This document shows positions 9,734 through 19,284 of a DNA stretch of 64,000 nucleotides, piece by piece. The notes beneath the pieces are model-generated. The model ran no database searches, was not told the DNA's origin, and worked only from the letters and a program-made list of their open reading frames with translations. The DNA lies in contig JAUMZP010000003.1 of assembly GCA_030528025.1 (NCBI GenBank), positions 37,178-101,177 on the forward strand, given 5' to 3'. Position 1 is the first letter of the stretch. Each line of letters begins with the position of its first letter. A program made the position numbers and the translations under genes. This DNA comes from Candidatus Saccharimonadota bacterium. GTDB lineage: Bacteria; Patescibacteriota; Saccharimonadia; Saccharimonadales; Saccharimonadaceae.

Positions 9734-11305
9734 ATGGTGACCAAACAAGACGTCCTCACAAAAGCCCGCGGCCTCTATAGCGAAGATCAGCTGTACGAAA
9801 TCGACCATGCGATCGACTTTGCCACTCAGGCACACCACGGACAAAAGCGCAAAAGTGGTGAACCCTACATTACCCATCCACTGAGCGTTGCAATTATCCT
9901 GATCGACTGGAGGATGGACAGCGACACCATCATTGCGGGTATTCTCCACGACACCGTCGAGGATACCGAGACATCACTAGACGACATTGAGTCACTTTTT
10001 GGACATGATGTATCCTTCCTCGTTGATGGCGTGACGAAGGTGAGTCAAGCTCGGGCTGGTATGCGCGATCTCGACCACTACCTCCCTCAGACAAAAGATA
10101 ACCTTACCAAGCTGCTTATTGCTGTGGGGCAGGACGTGCGTGTCGTCATCATCAAGCTGGCTGATCGGCTACACAATATGCAGACGTTGCAATTCAAGTC
10201 GCCCGAAAAACAGCAAAAGATTGCCAGAGAAACGCTCGAGGTCTTCGCCCCCATGGCCGACCAGCTAGGTATGGGGCGCGTGCGGATGGAGCTAGAGGAG
10301 CTTGCTTTTAGCTACCTTGATCCTAAAGAATACAAGCGGCTTGAGAAGGTCATGAAGCAGCGCCTGGGCAAAAGTACCCGCAAGCTTGGTGTCGTCCGCC
10401 TTGAGGTTGAGCAAGCACTCAAGGACGAGAAGCTCGAGTTTGAGATCAATGGGCGAGTCAAAAGCCTCTACAGCCTGCATCGCAAACTTCAAAAGCGCGG
10501 TAGTCTTGACAATATTTATGACCTGATGGCACTGCGCATCATTGTCCACACCAAGGAAGAGTGCTACTTAGTGCTGGGCATCCTTCACTCGCTCTACCAA
10601 CCGATGATCGCTCGTATCAAAGATTATATTTCCATCCCCAAGCCAAACGGCTACCAGAGCCTCCATACAACGGTCATCACACCCAATAAGCAGATTGTTG
10701 AGTTTCAGATCCGCACGCGCGATATGCATGAGTACGCCGAGCGCGGCCTTGCCGCCAGCTTCCATTACCAACAACAAAAAGACAGCAAGGAGTATCTCAA
10801 GGGTGACTCCAGGCGTGGTGTGTCAAATCTACCAGCTCAGCTGCAGTGGATTACGCAATTGCAAGAGATCGCCGCTCGCCTGCGCGCTGGCGAGGATATC
10901 CCTCGCGAGCAGTTATCAATCGATCTCTTTGGCCACCGCATCTTCGTTTTTTCTCCCAAAGGCGATATCTACAACCTCCCTGAAGGAGCTTTGCCACTTG
11001 ACTTCGCCTACGCCATCCACTCCGACATTGCCAAGCACGCCTATGGCTTCCGAATCAATGGCAAAATGGAGTCATTCGAGCGGCCACTTGAGAATGGTGA
11101 TGTCATCGAAGTCCTCACCCGCAAGCTCTCCTACCCCAAGCCAGGTTGGGCACAGCTTGTTACCACCAGCCACGCGCGCGACAAGCTCCGTCTCCAGCTC
11201 AACAAAATCCGCGTTCAAGCTGTTAATGGTGCCATCAATCTGACAGATAAAATTATGCCAATTAGTAAGCCTGAGGCTGCTTCGAAAAAGCCAAAGAATA
11301 AATAA
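9734..11305 (+). CDS. RelA/SpoT-family (p)ppGpp synthetase/hydrolase
   Basis: The enzyme controls the stringent-response alarmone. The N-terminal HD hydrolase domain is intact: HHGQKRKSGEPYITHP and ILHDTVEDTE with the metal-binding His-Asp. The synthetase domain follows (GRVKSLYSLHRKLQKRG, RIKDYISIPKPNGYQSLHTT, EFQIRTRDMHEYAERG), then a TGS domain (FVFSPKGDIYNLPEGALPLDFAYAIHS). At 523 residues it stops soon after TGS and lacks the zinc-finger and ACT domains of long Rel proteins. That would alter ribosome-dependent regulation. The start MVTKQDV was chosen over an ATG 54 bases upstream because TATACT lies just before it. It is a single gene, convergent with ppa. Confidence 0.9.
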   Translation: MVTKQDVLTKARGLYSEDQLYEIDHAIDFATQAHHGQKRKSGEPYITHPLSVAIILIDWRMDSDTIIAGILHDTVEDTETSLDDIESLFGHDVSFLVDGVTKVSQARAGMRDLDHYLPQTKDNLTKLLIAVGQDVRVVIIKLADRLHNMQTLQFKSPEKQQKIARETLEVFAPMADQLGMGRVRMELEELAFSYLDPKEYKRLEKVMKQRLGKSTRKLGVVRLEVEQALKDEKLEFEINGRVKSLYSLHRKLQKRGSLDNIYDLMALRIIVHTKEECYLVLGILHSLYQPMIARIKDYISIPKPNGYQSLHTTVITPNKQIVEFQIRTRDMHEYAERGLAASFHYQQQKDSKEYLKGDSRRGVSNLPAQLQWITQLQEIAARLRAGEDIPREQLSIDLFGHRIFVFSPKGDIYNLPEGALPLDFAYAIHSDIAKHAYGFRINGKMESFERPLENGDVIEVLTRKLSYPKPGWAQLVTTSHARDKLRLQLNKIRVQAVNGAINLTDKIMPISKPEAASKKPKNK

Positions 11306-11523
11306 CTGAGGTAACGTTAGATAATTGCCGCGCGTCTGGACTCAAATCTCTAAAGTTATCGATTTGCCGCAACCTTGCTTCCTTCACCACCATTATTATC
11401 CAACAGATATGGGTAGCCTATTGTGATAACCAGCCTGCGAGCCTCTGACTTTCTTGATAAAGCAATATTGTGCAAGTACTATCTGTTTATAGTAACCTGA
11501 GAGAATTTTAGAAGTTGAAGTAA

Positions 11524-11558
11524 AAATACAAAATACCCCAGTGGGGTATTTTGTATTT
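11524..11558. terminator. Bidirectional terminator between the RelA/SpoT gene and ppa
   Basis: A perfect 16-bp stem (11524-11539 with 11543-11558) around a 3-base loop; the outer part is A/T-rich so T-runs follow on both strands. The preceding 11306-11523 holds no gene I can support. Confidence 0.85.
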
Positions 11559-11573
11559 GCTTGAACATGCTAT

Positions 11574-12104
11574 CTAGCGTTCATTCCAACGCGCAATAGA
11601 TTCATGGATAATCTGCTTAGCACGCGCGGCGTCACCGAAGCCCTTCACGACAGTAGTGCCAGGCTTCTTGAGGTCTTTGTAGTGATTAAAGTGGTGCTCG
11701 ATTTGCTTGAGCGTTGCAGCAGGGAGATCTTCGAGCGAGTTGATTGCATCACCTGTGTTGCGGTCATCTGCTGGCACGACGATCACCTTATCATCCACCT
11801 CGTTATCGTCTACAAACTCCAGTACGCCAATCACCTTGCCTTCCAAAACGACACCAGTTGTCAGTGGCTGGTCAGTGATGATGAGAGCATCGAGCTCATC
11901 GCCATCTTCATCTAGGGTTTGTGGAATAAATCCATAGTTGGTTGGCTTAGCAAAGATTGCTGGCTCGACCCGGTCGAGCTTCATCACTGCGAGGTCGCGA
12001 TCCCATTCAATTTTGTGGTAGCTCCCCTGCGGAATCTCCACCACCACATTGACGATGCCAGCGTCAACATCGCCGGGCGTCAGTACTTTATTAAAATCTG
12101 CCAT
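11574..12104 (-). CDS. ppa: Inorganic pyrophosphatase
   Basis: This is a soluble family I pyrophosphatase that pulls biosynthetic reactions, including tRNA charging and nucleic acid synthesis, by hydrolysing PPi. It shows VVVEIPQGSYHKIEWD, NYGFIPQTLDEDGDELDAL with the conserved D-x-D-x-x-D metal site (D-E-D-G-D-E-L-D), and DDKVIVVPADD. The length of 176 residues is typical. GGAGC precedes the ATG. It is monocistronic between the bidirectional terminator and the divergent glpQ. Confidence 0.95.
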   Translation of the reverse strand: MADFNKVLTPGDVDAGIVNVVVEIPQGSYHKIEWDRDLAVMKLDRVEPAIFAKPTNYGFIPQTLDEDGDELDALIITDQPLTTGVVLEGKVIGVLEFVDDNEVDDKVIVVPADDRNTGDAINSLEDLPAATLKQIEHHFNHYKDLKKPGTTVVKGFGDAARAKQIIHESIARWNER

Positions 12105-12237
12105 TTATATTAGCTCCTTTCTGTTGCTATCTGTTTTATTTTAGCAAAATCTGCTCGGTAATGGCAAAAGAAGATGCGCCAGCGGTGCAACCTCGCTCTG
12201 CAGGCACATTAATTATCATCACCAACTCATTTGATGG

Positions 12238-12243
12238 TATAAT
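12238..12243 (+). promoter_or_regulatory. Extended -10 box for glpQ
   Basis: TG-G-TATAAT nine bases before the ATG at 12253; near-leaderless arrangement. Confidence 0.55.
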
Positions 12244-12252
12244 ACTGCTAGC

Positions 12253-12945
12253 ATGTTAATCATTGGTCATCGTGGCGCAGCTGGACTCGCACCAGAGAAC
12301 ACTATCGACGCTATGGCAGCGGGCGTTGCGGCGGGCGTAGATATGCTTGAGCTAGATGTGCGATTGACACGCGACAGTGTGCCTGTGATTGCACATGATA
12401 ATCGCCTGCTACGTACCCACCACCGAAATGAGTCAATCAGCCATCTAACGTATACCGAGTTGCAGACCCTCACCAGTGAGCAGCCTATTCCATCGCTCCT
12501 CGCAGTGCTAGACCGTTTTTTTGGCGTTGTGCTACTCAATATTGAGCTCAAAGGGCACGGTAGCGCCGAGCCAACATATCAACTCCTCACCCGCTACATC
12601 ACATCGCCAGATGATTGGGATAATGCACTACTCTCGTCATTCTCCGTACGCGAGCTTCGGCAACTTCGGCAGCTTGCGCCTCAGGCCAATCTCGCTCTAC
12701 TTCACCGCAATAATCCCTTTGCATTCTTGGCCTATCAGCGAAAGCTCGACTTCACCGCAGTAGGGTTTCATCGCTTGTATGCACATCCACTGGCGATAGA
12801 GATTGCACGTCGGTCGAATCTCTTTACCTACGTCTATACAGTTAATCGCCCAGGTGCCTTGCAGCAGCTTGCCGAGCGCGGCATCGACGGCGTCGTTACC
12901 AACTATCCAGATAAGTTTCTTGCTGAGCTACAGCGCTTTAGTTAA
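12253..12945 (+). CDS. glpQ: Glycerophosphodiester phosphodiesterase
   Basis: The enzyme hydrolyses glycerophosphodiesters (deacylated phospholipids) to glycerol-3-phosphate and an alcohol. It begins IIGHRGAAGLAPENTIDAM, carrying the catalytic His-Arg and the ENT motif, then MLELDVRLTRDSVPVIAHDN with the metal-binding E-x-D and second His. LLNIELKG and the C-terminal VYTVNRPGAL and IDGVVTNYPDKF are also typical. No signal peptide is visible, so it acts in the cytoplasm. At 230 residues it is full length. Scavenging of host lipid head groups is a plausible role. Confidence 0.92.
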   Translation: MLIIGHRGAAGLAPENTIDAMAAGVAAGVDMLELDVRLTRDSVPVIAHDNRLLRTHHRNESISHLTYTELQTLTSEQPIPSLLAVLDRFFGVVLLNIELKGHGSAEPTYQLLTRYITSPDDWDNALLSSFSVRELRQLRQLAPQANLALLHRNNPFAFLAYQRKLDFTAVGFHRLYAHPLAIEIARRSNLFTYVYTVNRPGALQQLAERGIDGVVTNYPDKFLAELQRFS

Positions 12946-13032
12946 TAATATCCGATAAAACACAGTACGCCTGTCGTGCGAGATGAGGAATATTGTCTGA
13001 ATCCAACTAATGCCTCACTTGGGTGATGCGAG

Positions 13033-13170
13033 ATTTCTCCGTTCCTTTCTGTGGACGAATATTACCACTATCCACTTTGATACAAAGGAACAATAATTGG
13101 GCAAGCGCCTAGAGGATTTATCGAAAAAGGCGACCAAAAAGAGCAGACAGTAGCCCTTCAGTGCAGTTGA
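13033..13170 (+). pseudogene. Remnant of a Nudix hydrolase
   Basis: The plus frame through 13057 reads DEYYHYPL, a stop at 13078-13080, then YKGTIIGQAPRGFIEKGDQK and EQTVALQCS before a TGA at 13168-13170. 'Y-x-Y-P' some 18 residues before 'P-R-G-F-I-E-K-G' is the arrangement at the start of the Nudix box, but the REXXEE part has been lost. I infer a decayed ADP-ribose or nucleotide pyrophosphatase gene. The rest of 12946-13341 has no supportable gene. Confidence 0.4.
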
Positions 13171-13210
13171 CAAGCAACCTCTCTAGGTATATCGGCTTCA
13201 TCTTCATACC

Positions 13211-13245
13211 AGTAAAAGATCAGTCATTACGACTGATTTTTACTT
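13211..13245. terminator. Hairpin terminator downstream of the Nudix remnant
   Basis: Arms ATCAGTC and GACTGAT (13219-13225, 13231-13237) with a 5-base loop, extended by flanking A and T runs on both sides, so it could work in both directions. Confidence 0.6.
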
Positions 13246-13285
13246 TGTTAGATAGAAAGGAGATGCTGCTCAGGAGCTGAGAGCT

Positions 13286-13306
13286 GAGATTTGAGATTTG
13301 AGATTT
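13286..13306. repeat. Three tandem copies of GAGATTT
   Basis: Three perfect heptamers in a row, preceded by two tandem GAGCTGA copies (13274-13287). A short simple repeat in intergenic DNA upstream of the trxB stop; too short for a CRISPR or structural array. Confidence 0.7.
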
Positions 13307-13341
13307 AGGCTCTTAGCCACCCCACACTAGCACTATCTATT

Positions 13342-14307
13342 CTACACTTTGTGCTGCTGAATATACTCGCGGATACTCAAAGCAGCTGTCGCGCCTTCGC
13401 CCACCGCTGTAGCAATCTGCATCGTTGCGCCACTACGCACATCACCACTGGCAAAGACACCAGGCATTATCGTCTCAAGATGTTCATTGGTAATAATCAG
13501 CCCTCGCTCATCGAGCTGGACGGGCGTACCCTGCAAAAAGCCTGTGTTCGGCTTAAGGCCAACAAAGACAAACACCCCATCACAGGCGAAGGTAGTTGGC
13601 TGGCCATTACTGATGGCTGCAACACCAGTTACCTTGCCATCCTCTGCTATAATTTCGGTCGATTCGGTATGGAGATGGATGCTAATTTGTCCTCGCTCGA
13701 TAAAGGGCTGCAGGTCGGTCTGGAGGATCTCACTCGCTTTGATTGTGCTCCGCACCAGGAGGTCGATATGTTCCGCAAAGCGAGTCAAGAACATCGCCTC
13801 TTGCAAACCAGAGTTGCCACCACCGATCACCACCAGTCGCTTGCCTTTATAAAACGCACCGTCGCAGGTTGCACAGTAGTGTACGCCGCGACCATACAAT
13901 GCATCTTCGCCAGGGATACCAAGCTTGTTATATGCACTACCAGTGGCAATCAATACCGCACGGGCACGCACATCCTGCCCGTCAACTGTCACAATCGTAT
14001 CATTGCCATCTTTGCGGAGGCTCGATACCTCACCCAGCTCAATCTGCGCCCCAAAGCGCTCCGCCTGGCGCTGCAGCTGCTCGGCGAGGTCGAGGCCTGC
14101 TACGCCATCAGCAAAACCTGGGTAGTTATCGATCTTATCGGTAATTGCTGCCAGGCCACCAATCACTGCTTTTTCGTACAATACCGTCTGCAGGTTCTCA
14201 CGCGTCGTATATACCGCGGCAGCCAGAGCGCTTGGCCCCGCGCCAATCATGACAACGTCGTAGACTGGTGTCTGGGTTGGTTTATTGTTATTGGTAGTGT
14301 TGTCCAT
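13342..14307 (-). CDS. trxB: Thioredoxin reductase
   Basis: This flavoenzyme passes electrons from NADPH to thioredoxin. The FAD site VVMIGAGPSALAAAVYT is at the N-terminus. The redox-active CATC sits in GVHYCATCDGAF (about residue 137), followed by the NADPH-binding VVIGGGNSGLQEA, and GVFASGDVRSG near the end closes the FAD site. Its 321 residues are typical. The N-terminus (MDNTTNNNKPTQT) is a short polar extension. Its start overlaps the end of the FKBP gene by 20 bases, so the two are cotranscribed. No thioredoxin gene is in the window. Confidence 0.94.
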   Translation of the reverse strand: MDNTTNNNKPTQTPVYDVVMIGAGPSALAAAVYTTRENLQTVLYEKAVIGGLAAITDKIDNYPGFADGVAGLDLAEQLQRQAERFGAQIELGEVSSLRKDGNDTIVTVDGQDVRARAVLIATGSAYNKLGIPGEDALYGRGVHYCATCDGAFYKGKRLVVIGGGNSGLQEAMFLTRFAEHIDLLVRSTIKASEILQTDLQPFIERGQISIHLHTESTEIIAEDGKVTGVAAISNGQPTTFACDGVFVFVGLKPNTGFLQGTPVQLDERGLIITNEHLETIMPGVFASGDVRSGATMQIATAVGEGATAALSIREYIQQHKV

Positions 14308-14977
14308 AGTTGCTCCCTCCTTGGCCTTCTTGGTATGCCTTCAATAGTTCTGAAGTATCGATCGTAGCTGGCTTTGGCACTGCCATCACAATGAACTTGA
14401 GTGGTGTATTGGCAGGAATGTCATTGCCTTGGCCTTTCTCGCCGTATGCTTTATCAGAGGGGATGGTTAGCTCACGTACTCCACCAAGGCGCATCCCCTT
14501 GATGCCTTCCTTCCAGCCAGTGATGACACTCGCACTCTTGAGCCCACTCTCAACGGCAAATGGTGCATCAAGCTTGCCGTCTTTGATAGATTGATCAAAT
14601 ACCTTGCCTTTCGGGTTCCAGCCAATGTAGTAGGCCGCAAATGCCGTATTATCCTTGATTTCCTCACCATCACCAACTACCAGATCTTCACTAGAGAGCT
14701 CCTTCACGCTATCCCGATCAAACTCACCAACCCGGCTCGTATATTGGCTAAAAGTTGGGTAATATTTGTTTGACAACTCTTGGGCTTGAGCAGCTGTCTT
14801 GGCTTGGTAGTCCTTCATGAGTTTCTGGTATTTTTCTTGTGCCTTTTGCGCTTTGGCTTGGTCATTTTTGTAATTCTCTGAGGCAAGAATCATTGCCGCA
14901 AATGACCCCAGCGTCCCGATAACCGTCGCGACCAAAATAACAATAATAATCCAGCGTTGTGTCTTGGTTGTTGCCAT
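14288..14977 (-). CDS. Membrane-anchored FKBP-type peptidyl-prolyl isomerase
   Basis: The protein catalyses proline cis-trans isomerisation, probably helping folding outside the membrane. Residues ~8-32 form a signal-anchor, residues ~35-70 a charged coiled coil (KNDQAKAQKAQEKYQKLMKD), and the C-terminal half is an FKBP domain with FDQSIKDGKLDAPF, ITGWKEGIKGMRLGG, IPSDKAYGEKG and IPANTPLKFIV. The start MATTKTQRW was chosen because GAGGAG lies just upstream; a longer frame begins 48 bases earlier. It heads an operon with trxB, which suggests a shared role in folding and redox homeostasis. Confidence 0.88.
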   Translation of the reverse strand: MATTKTQRWIIIVILVATVIGTLGSFAAMILASENYKNDQAKAQKAQEKYQKLMKDYQAKTAAQAQELSNKYYPTFSQYTSRVGEFDRDSVKELSSEDLVVGDGEEIKDNTAFAAYYIGWNPKGKVFDQSIKDGKLDAPFAVESGLKSASVITGWKEGIKGMRLGGVRELTIPSDKAYGEKGQGNDIPANTPLKFIVMAVPKPATIDTSELLKAYQEGQGGSNYGQHYQ

Positions 14978-15192
14978 AACTCCTCTTATTTCATCGACTA
15001 ATCTATCTTGCCCAGTATAGCACACTTGTCAGTATGACTGCTAGATAACAGAGGTCACATTGATAAATGCTGGTTCGTTTGCACTGCAGTTATTTCGCCA
15101 GCACTATTACCCATCATCACCTTGCGCTGCGCAGAAACACCATGCGAACAACCATCGACCAACACACCTCTTGCAATGCCGATTTTTCTCAG

Positions 15193-15198
15193 TATACT
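15193..15198 (+). promoter_or_regulatory. -10 box for the ThrE-type exporter
   Basis: TATACT eight bases before the ATG at 15207. Confidence 0.5.
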
Positions 15199-15206
15199 AA
15201 AAAGCG

Positions 15207-16625
15207 ATGAACCGTCTCCACACCTTATTTTCGCCCCTGCTTGCCCGCCTAGCTATTGGTGGTGCGACCACGCTACAATCAGCGCCAGTTGAGAAACTTG
15301 ATGGTGACCTCACACCCAATATGCGTGCCCTGCGCCTAGCAATGAGCATTGCCGACCAGCTCATTTCAATGGGCACACCAGCCCAAAATGTCGTTCATAT
15401 GGCGCTCAGTATTACAGACACCTACTGTACTCGCAAAGTACATATCGACGTTATTTCGTCGCAACTTATTTTATCGCAAGATCGAGGTAACGATTACGAA
15501 CCACTGACGCTTCTGCGCACTATCCCACCGCGCGAGATCAACTACCAACATATGCAATGCCTCCAGACCCTGGCTGCTACTATTGCCGAGGGGGCACTCA
15601 CCCTCGATGCTGCCGAGCGCGAGCTCGATGCCATCCTTGCCAAGCCACGACGCTATCCACCTTGGGTAATTTATCTGGCAGGCGGCGGGCTCAGTGCTGG
15701 CTCAGCCTTGCTCTATACAGCGTCACTACCAGTGATTTTTGCTACTTTTGTGATGGGTGTGACGATTATGTGGCTGCTAGGCCGCTTAAATCGCATTGCT
15801 CTTCCTGTGTTCTTTACTCAAATCATCGCGGCGAGCGTTATTACATTGGTTGCAACTATCATCACGTGGCTTGCCACCAACCATTATCTCGATGTTCTTG
15901 GTATCATCAACCCAACCATCATAACCGTTAGCGGTATTGTACTCTTGGTGGCAGGGATGATGATCGTTGGTGCTTTCCAGGATGCAATCGACGAATATTA
16001 CGTGACGGCGACAGGTCGACTACTCAAAGTGGCGATGATGACAATGGGCGTGGTGATCGGTGTGATGATTAGTCTGTATACAGCACGGCGTTTTGGGATT
16101 GAATTTGTTGCCACACCCGATCAGTTGCAGCTGACCGGCACGATGTATCAGTACATCGGCGCAGCTGCTATTGCTGCCACCTTTGCCCTCGGCAACCACA
16201 CTCAGCCAGTCGGCATCATCCTAGCTGGTGCAACTGGCATGCTTGGCTATGATATATACCTCGCCATTACTGGCTGGAGCATGTCTGCTATTGCGGCCAG
16301 TGCGGCGGCAGGCTTGGTAATTGGCTTTATTGCGACAACCGCTTCCCGCTTGTGGCATATGCCCAGCCTTGCCATCGTCAATGCAGGAATCGTTCCACTT
16401 GTGCCAGGCGTCACACTCTACAATGGGCTCATGGGCGTCGTGACGACTGGCTCAAACGAGGCAGGTCTGCTAGTGCGTGCTGTCCTCATCGCTATTGCCA
16501 TTGCGGCTGGTGCGTCATTTGGCGTACTGATTGGTCGGCCCACGCGGCGGAGCTTTCTCCGCCTACGCAATCGCCTACCACAGCGTCGCTTGCATCAGCC
16601 TCATTCGCCAAAGTCCACACCCTGA
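15207..16625 (+). CDS. ThrE-type threonine/serine exporter family protein
   Basis: This 472-residue protein has a soluble N-terminal domain (to about residue 145) including APAQNVVHMALSITDTYCT-type sequence, followed by about ten transmembrane segments. That matches the fused ThrE architecture (DUF1212 plus DUF3815). Typical pieces are GGGLSAGSALLYTASLP and the late SLAIVNAGIVPLVPGVTLYN. Known members export threonine or serine. In a peptide-feeding organism such export may relieve amino-acid imbalance; the true substrate is unknown. Its 3' end overlaps the convergent pheT by 25 bases. Confidence 0.82.
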   Translation: MNRLHTLFSPLLARLAIGGATTLQSAPVEKLDGDLTPNMRALRLAMSIADQLISMGTPAQNVVHMALSITDTYCTRKVHIDVISSQLILSQDRGNDYEPLTLLRTIPPREINYQHMQCLQTLAATIAEGALTLDAAERELDAILAKPRRYPPWVIYLAGGGLSAGSALLYTASLPVIFATFVMGVTIMWLLGRLNRIALPVFFTQIIAASVITLVATIITWLATNHYLDVLGIINPTIITVSGIVLLVAGMMIVGAFQDAIDEYYVTATGRLLKVAMMTMGVVIGVMISLYTARRFGIEFVATPDQLQLTGTMYQYIGAAAIAATFALGNHTQPVGIILAGATGMLGYDIYLAITGWSMSAIAASAAAGLVIGFIATTASRLWHMPSLAIVNAGIVPLVPGVTLYNGLMGVVTTGSNEAGLLVRAVLIAIAIAAGASFGVLIGRPTRRSFLRLRNRLPQRRLHQPHSPKSTP

Positions 16626-19174
16626 AACAGCGCATGCTGCTCGGACGCAAACACTGTCCGGATGATCGAACGAACACGCTCGGCACTCAGCGTTGCTTGG
16701 CTACTCGATAGCGTTAGGCGAAATGTGGTGGTTTGATGTGATGCATCAGGGGTTGCTTTGTAAATACTCAGCGGCGTGAGACCGCGGATCGTTACATCTG
16801 GGTATGTTTCGCTAGCCCGAGTCATAGCGCTCGAGACTGCTTGCATGAGTTCATCATAGGTAACCTCTATGCTTGTTTGGATCGAGATATCGCGGGCGGT
16901 GGTAGGGTAGCGACTAATTGGCTGGTAGTGCACCGCCGTATCGCGCCATACCTGCTCCATCACATCAAGGCGAAGTGATGCCGCTGCAGTATAATCAGGT
17001 AGCTTGAAATGCTTCACCACTGCCGGGCGCAGCTCACCAATCACACCAATAAGCTGCCGCTCGGGCTGGCTAGCCGCCTCACTACTTTTCACCCAGATAT
17101 GAGCCGAGCGATTGATGTCAAAAGGTACATACACTGGATCATCTTGAGTTGCTGTGGCTGGCGTGTACACGAGAGTTAGGCCACTATCATGCGCCAGTTG
17201 GTCTAGCGTTGCCCGCACCCGGTAAAAGGCGGCACCAGCCCGAGGCTTTTTGCTACTATATACAAGATCGATCAGTGATTGTTCAGCTGGCAGACCATCC
17301 TCACCCATTCGTGCCTTCGTGTGACCCTTGCCGATTTCGAACAACATAAATTCGCCGTGCCCTGCCTTGATATTAGCGTGGACTTTATCGAGTAAACTCG
17401 GCAGCACACTCAGGCGGTAGTACTGGAGATCCGGGCTGAGGGCGTTCGAAAGCCGGAAGGCCTGGGCTGGGTCTTGGCCTGCGCCCCTCAGTACGCGCTC
17501 GTGCACAAAGCTGTAGCTCAGCACTTCATTGGCACCCGCCCTGGCCAGTGCCTCGCGCACAACGTGCTTCAGCCCACGGCGGGGGTTCTTGCGCACTGGC
17601 TGAATACGGCGCATAGGCAGCTGGCGTGGCACAGTATCAAAGCCGTGCAGCCGGCCAATTTCCTCAACGATATCCTCTTTAGTTTCCAGGTCTGTCCGCC
17701 AGAAAGGCACCTGCAGGCAGACATAGCCAAGTTCTTTCTCTGGGCCATGACTGTGGATTTCAACGTTATTGAGTAAAGTACAGATGTCGTTTTCGGTAAG
17801 GTGAGAGCCAAGCCGCTGATTAATAAATCGACTGGTTATATCTATGGTTGCAGGCTCGTACTTCCCCGTAAAATAATCATCAAGAATTCCACCATGTTCA
17901 CTCGTAAATACCTTGATATCCACTACGTGGCTCGCCTGCTCGCCGCCCACCATACCAATAAGCCGGTTCAGTACAGCCGCATTCTGTAGGGGCGACTGGC
18001 CTTTATTAAAGCGGGTCAGGGCATCGGTAAACACGCCGTGACGCATGGCCGTTTTGCGCACCGCATACATATCAAAGGTAGCGCACTCCAGCACAATCGT
18101 GGTGGTCGTGGCCGATACCTCAGTGCGGCTGCCACCCATAATACCGCCCAAAGCCACCGGGCCCTGCGCATCGGCAATCACAATATCATCTGGTGTCAGT
18201 TCAATTGTCTTGCCACTCAGCAGCGCTAGTGTTTCGCCCTGCCGCGCCATACGCACGCTAAGCTGCCCGCCGTGGAGTGTATCGTAGTCATAGGCATGGG
18301 TTGGCTGGGCCGTCATGAGCATCACATAATTGGTTGCATCCACAATGTTATTAATAGGCTTTGCCCCCATCGCCACCAGTTGGCACTGCAGCCAAAACGG
18401 GCTCGGCGTGACCTGCACGCCGCGGATCGCCACCGCCATAAAGCGTGGCACAAGCTGCGGAATATCGTTCGAAACTGCGAGCGGCACACTATCGCCATCG
18501 CCAAATACCTGCTCCAGGTTATACCACGTAGGGCTCGTAAATGGTTGGCGGAGAATGCCAGCAATCTCGCGTGCCACACCCAGCTGGCCAAAGCAATCTG
18601 GCCGGTGGGTAAACATCTTGTTCTCGATATCAAGCACATAGTCATCCAGGCCAAACAGCGCGGCAAAGTCAGCCCCTGGCTGCAGGGTCTTACCCGCTAG
18701 CAGGTCGCGTGGCGTCAGCGCCACAATCCCCTCGTGGTCGGTACCAATTGCCAGCTCATCAGCCGCAGCCAACATACCCTGGCTAAGTACCCCACGGAGC
18801 TTGCGCGCATCGAGTGTGAAGGGCTTGCCCTCGAGAATACTGGCTGGCACCGTGCTTGCAGGCGGTAGCCACACGGCCCACATACCAGCTTGTACATTGG
18901 GCGCACCGCACACCACCTGCACCAGGCCATTTTCATCGCGCGGCACATCCGGCACTACCATGCCGTCATCAATTTTGGTCACGCTCAGGCGGTCGGCATT
19001 GGGGTGCTCAGCGCACTCCACCACGCGCACCACGCGCGCGCCGCAGTAACGCTCAGCTAGGTTCTCTACCTGCTCCACACTACCAAGCTGCTGATTAATA
19101 CGCTGCACCAGCTCATCCACCGGTGGCAATTCAAAGTTAATAAGTTGTTTTATAACATTAAGGCTGACTTTCAT
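16601..19174 (-). CDS. pheT: Phenylalanyl-tRNA synthetase beta subunit
   Basis: This is the large subunit of the (alpha-beta)2 enzyme that charges tRNA-Phe. It has the N-terminal tRNA-binding OB fold (RVVRVVECAEHPNADRLSV, ~46-64), the B3/B4 editing region (FTHRPDCFGQLG; ALGGIMGG), the B5 segment with LEIGKGH-like FEIGKGHT, and a C-terminal FDX-ACB anticodon domain (YPTTARDISI onward). At 857 residues it is slightly longer than usual. The ATG follows a TATACT box by ten bases with no ribosome site. The partner pheS lies about 8 kb away on the other strand. Confidence 0.95.
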   Translation of the reverse strand: MKVSLNVIKQLINFELPPVDELVQRINQQLGSVEQVENLAERYCGARVVRVVECAEHPNADRLSVTKIDDGMVVPDVPRDENGLVQVVCGAPNVQAGMWAVWLPPASTVPASILEGKPFTLDARKLRGVLSQGMLAAADELAIGTDHEGIVALTPRDLLAGKTLQPGADFAALFGLDDYVLDIENKMFTHRPDCFGQLGVAREIAGILRQPFTSPTWYNLEQVFGDGDSVPLAVSNDIPQLVPRFMAVAIRGVQVTPSPFWLQCQLVAMGAKPINNIVDATNYVMLMTAQPTHAYDYDTLHGGQLSVRMARQGETLALLSGKTIELTPDDIVIADAQGPVALGGIMGGSRTEVSATTTTIVLECATFDMYAVRKTAMRHGVFTDALTRFNKGQSPLQNAAVLNRLIGMVGGEQASHVVDIKVFTSEHGGILDDYFTGKYEPATIDITSRFINQRLGSHLTENDICTLLNNVEIHSHGPEKELGYVCLQVPFWRTDLETKEDIVEEIGRLHGFDTVPRQLPMRRIQPVRKNPRRGLKHVVREALARAGANEVLSYSFVHERVLRGAGQDPAQAFRLSNALSPDLQYYRLSVLPSLLDKVHANIKAGHGEFMLFEIGKGHTKARMGEDGLPAEQSLIDLVYSSKKPRAGAAFYRVRATLDQLAHDSGLTLVYTPATATQDDPVYVPFDINRSAHIWVKSSEAASQPERQLIGVIGELRPAVVKHFKLPDYTAAASLRLDVMEQVWRDTAVHYQPISRYPTTARDISIQTSIEVTYDELMQAVSSAMTRASETYPDVTIRGLTPLSIYKATPDASHQTTTFRLTLSSSQATLSAERVRSIIRTVFASEQHALFQGVDFGE

Positions 19175-19184
19175 ACTGGGTTAT

Positions 19185-19190
19185 AGTATA
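19185..19190 (-). promoter_or_regulatory. Extended -10 box for pheT
   Basis: TGG-TATACT on the minus strand, ten bases before the pheT ATG. Confidence 0.5.
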
Positions 19191-19284
19191 CCATCTCGAG
19201 GTAAAGCTGTGCTACAAACCGTATTCTCTTTCGTCGTATACCAACACTACTACCTATAAAAGATACGGTCTACCGTCTTATCTC

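Noticed and set aside
11355..11480. Minus-strand open stretch resembling a pilin-like C-terminus
   Set aside because: About 40 codons, no start codon or ribosome site, upstream stop; too weak to call even a remnant.
13274..13306. Short tandem repeats as a CRISPR array
   Set aside because: Units are 7 bases with no spacers; no cas genes in the window.
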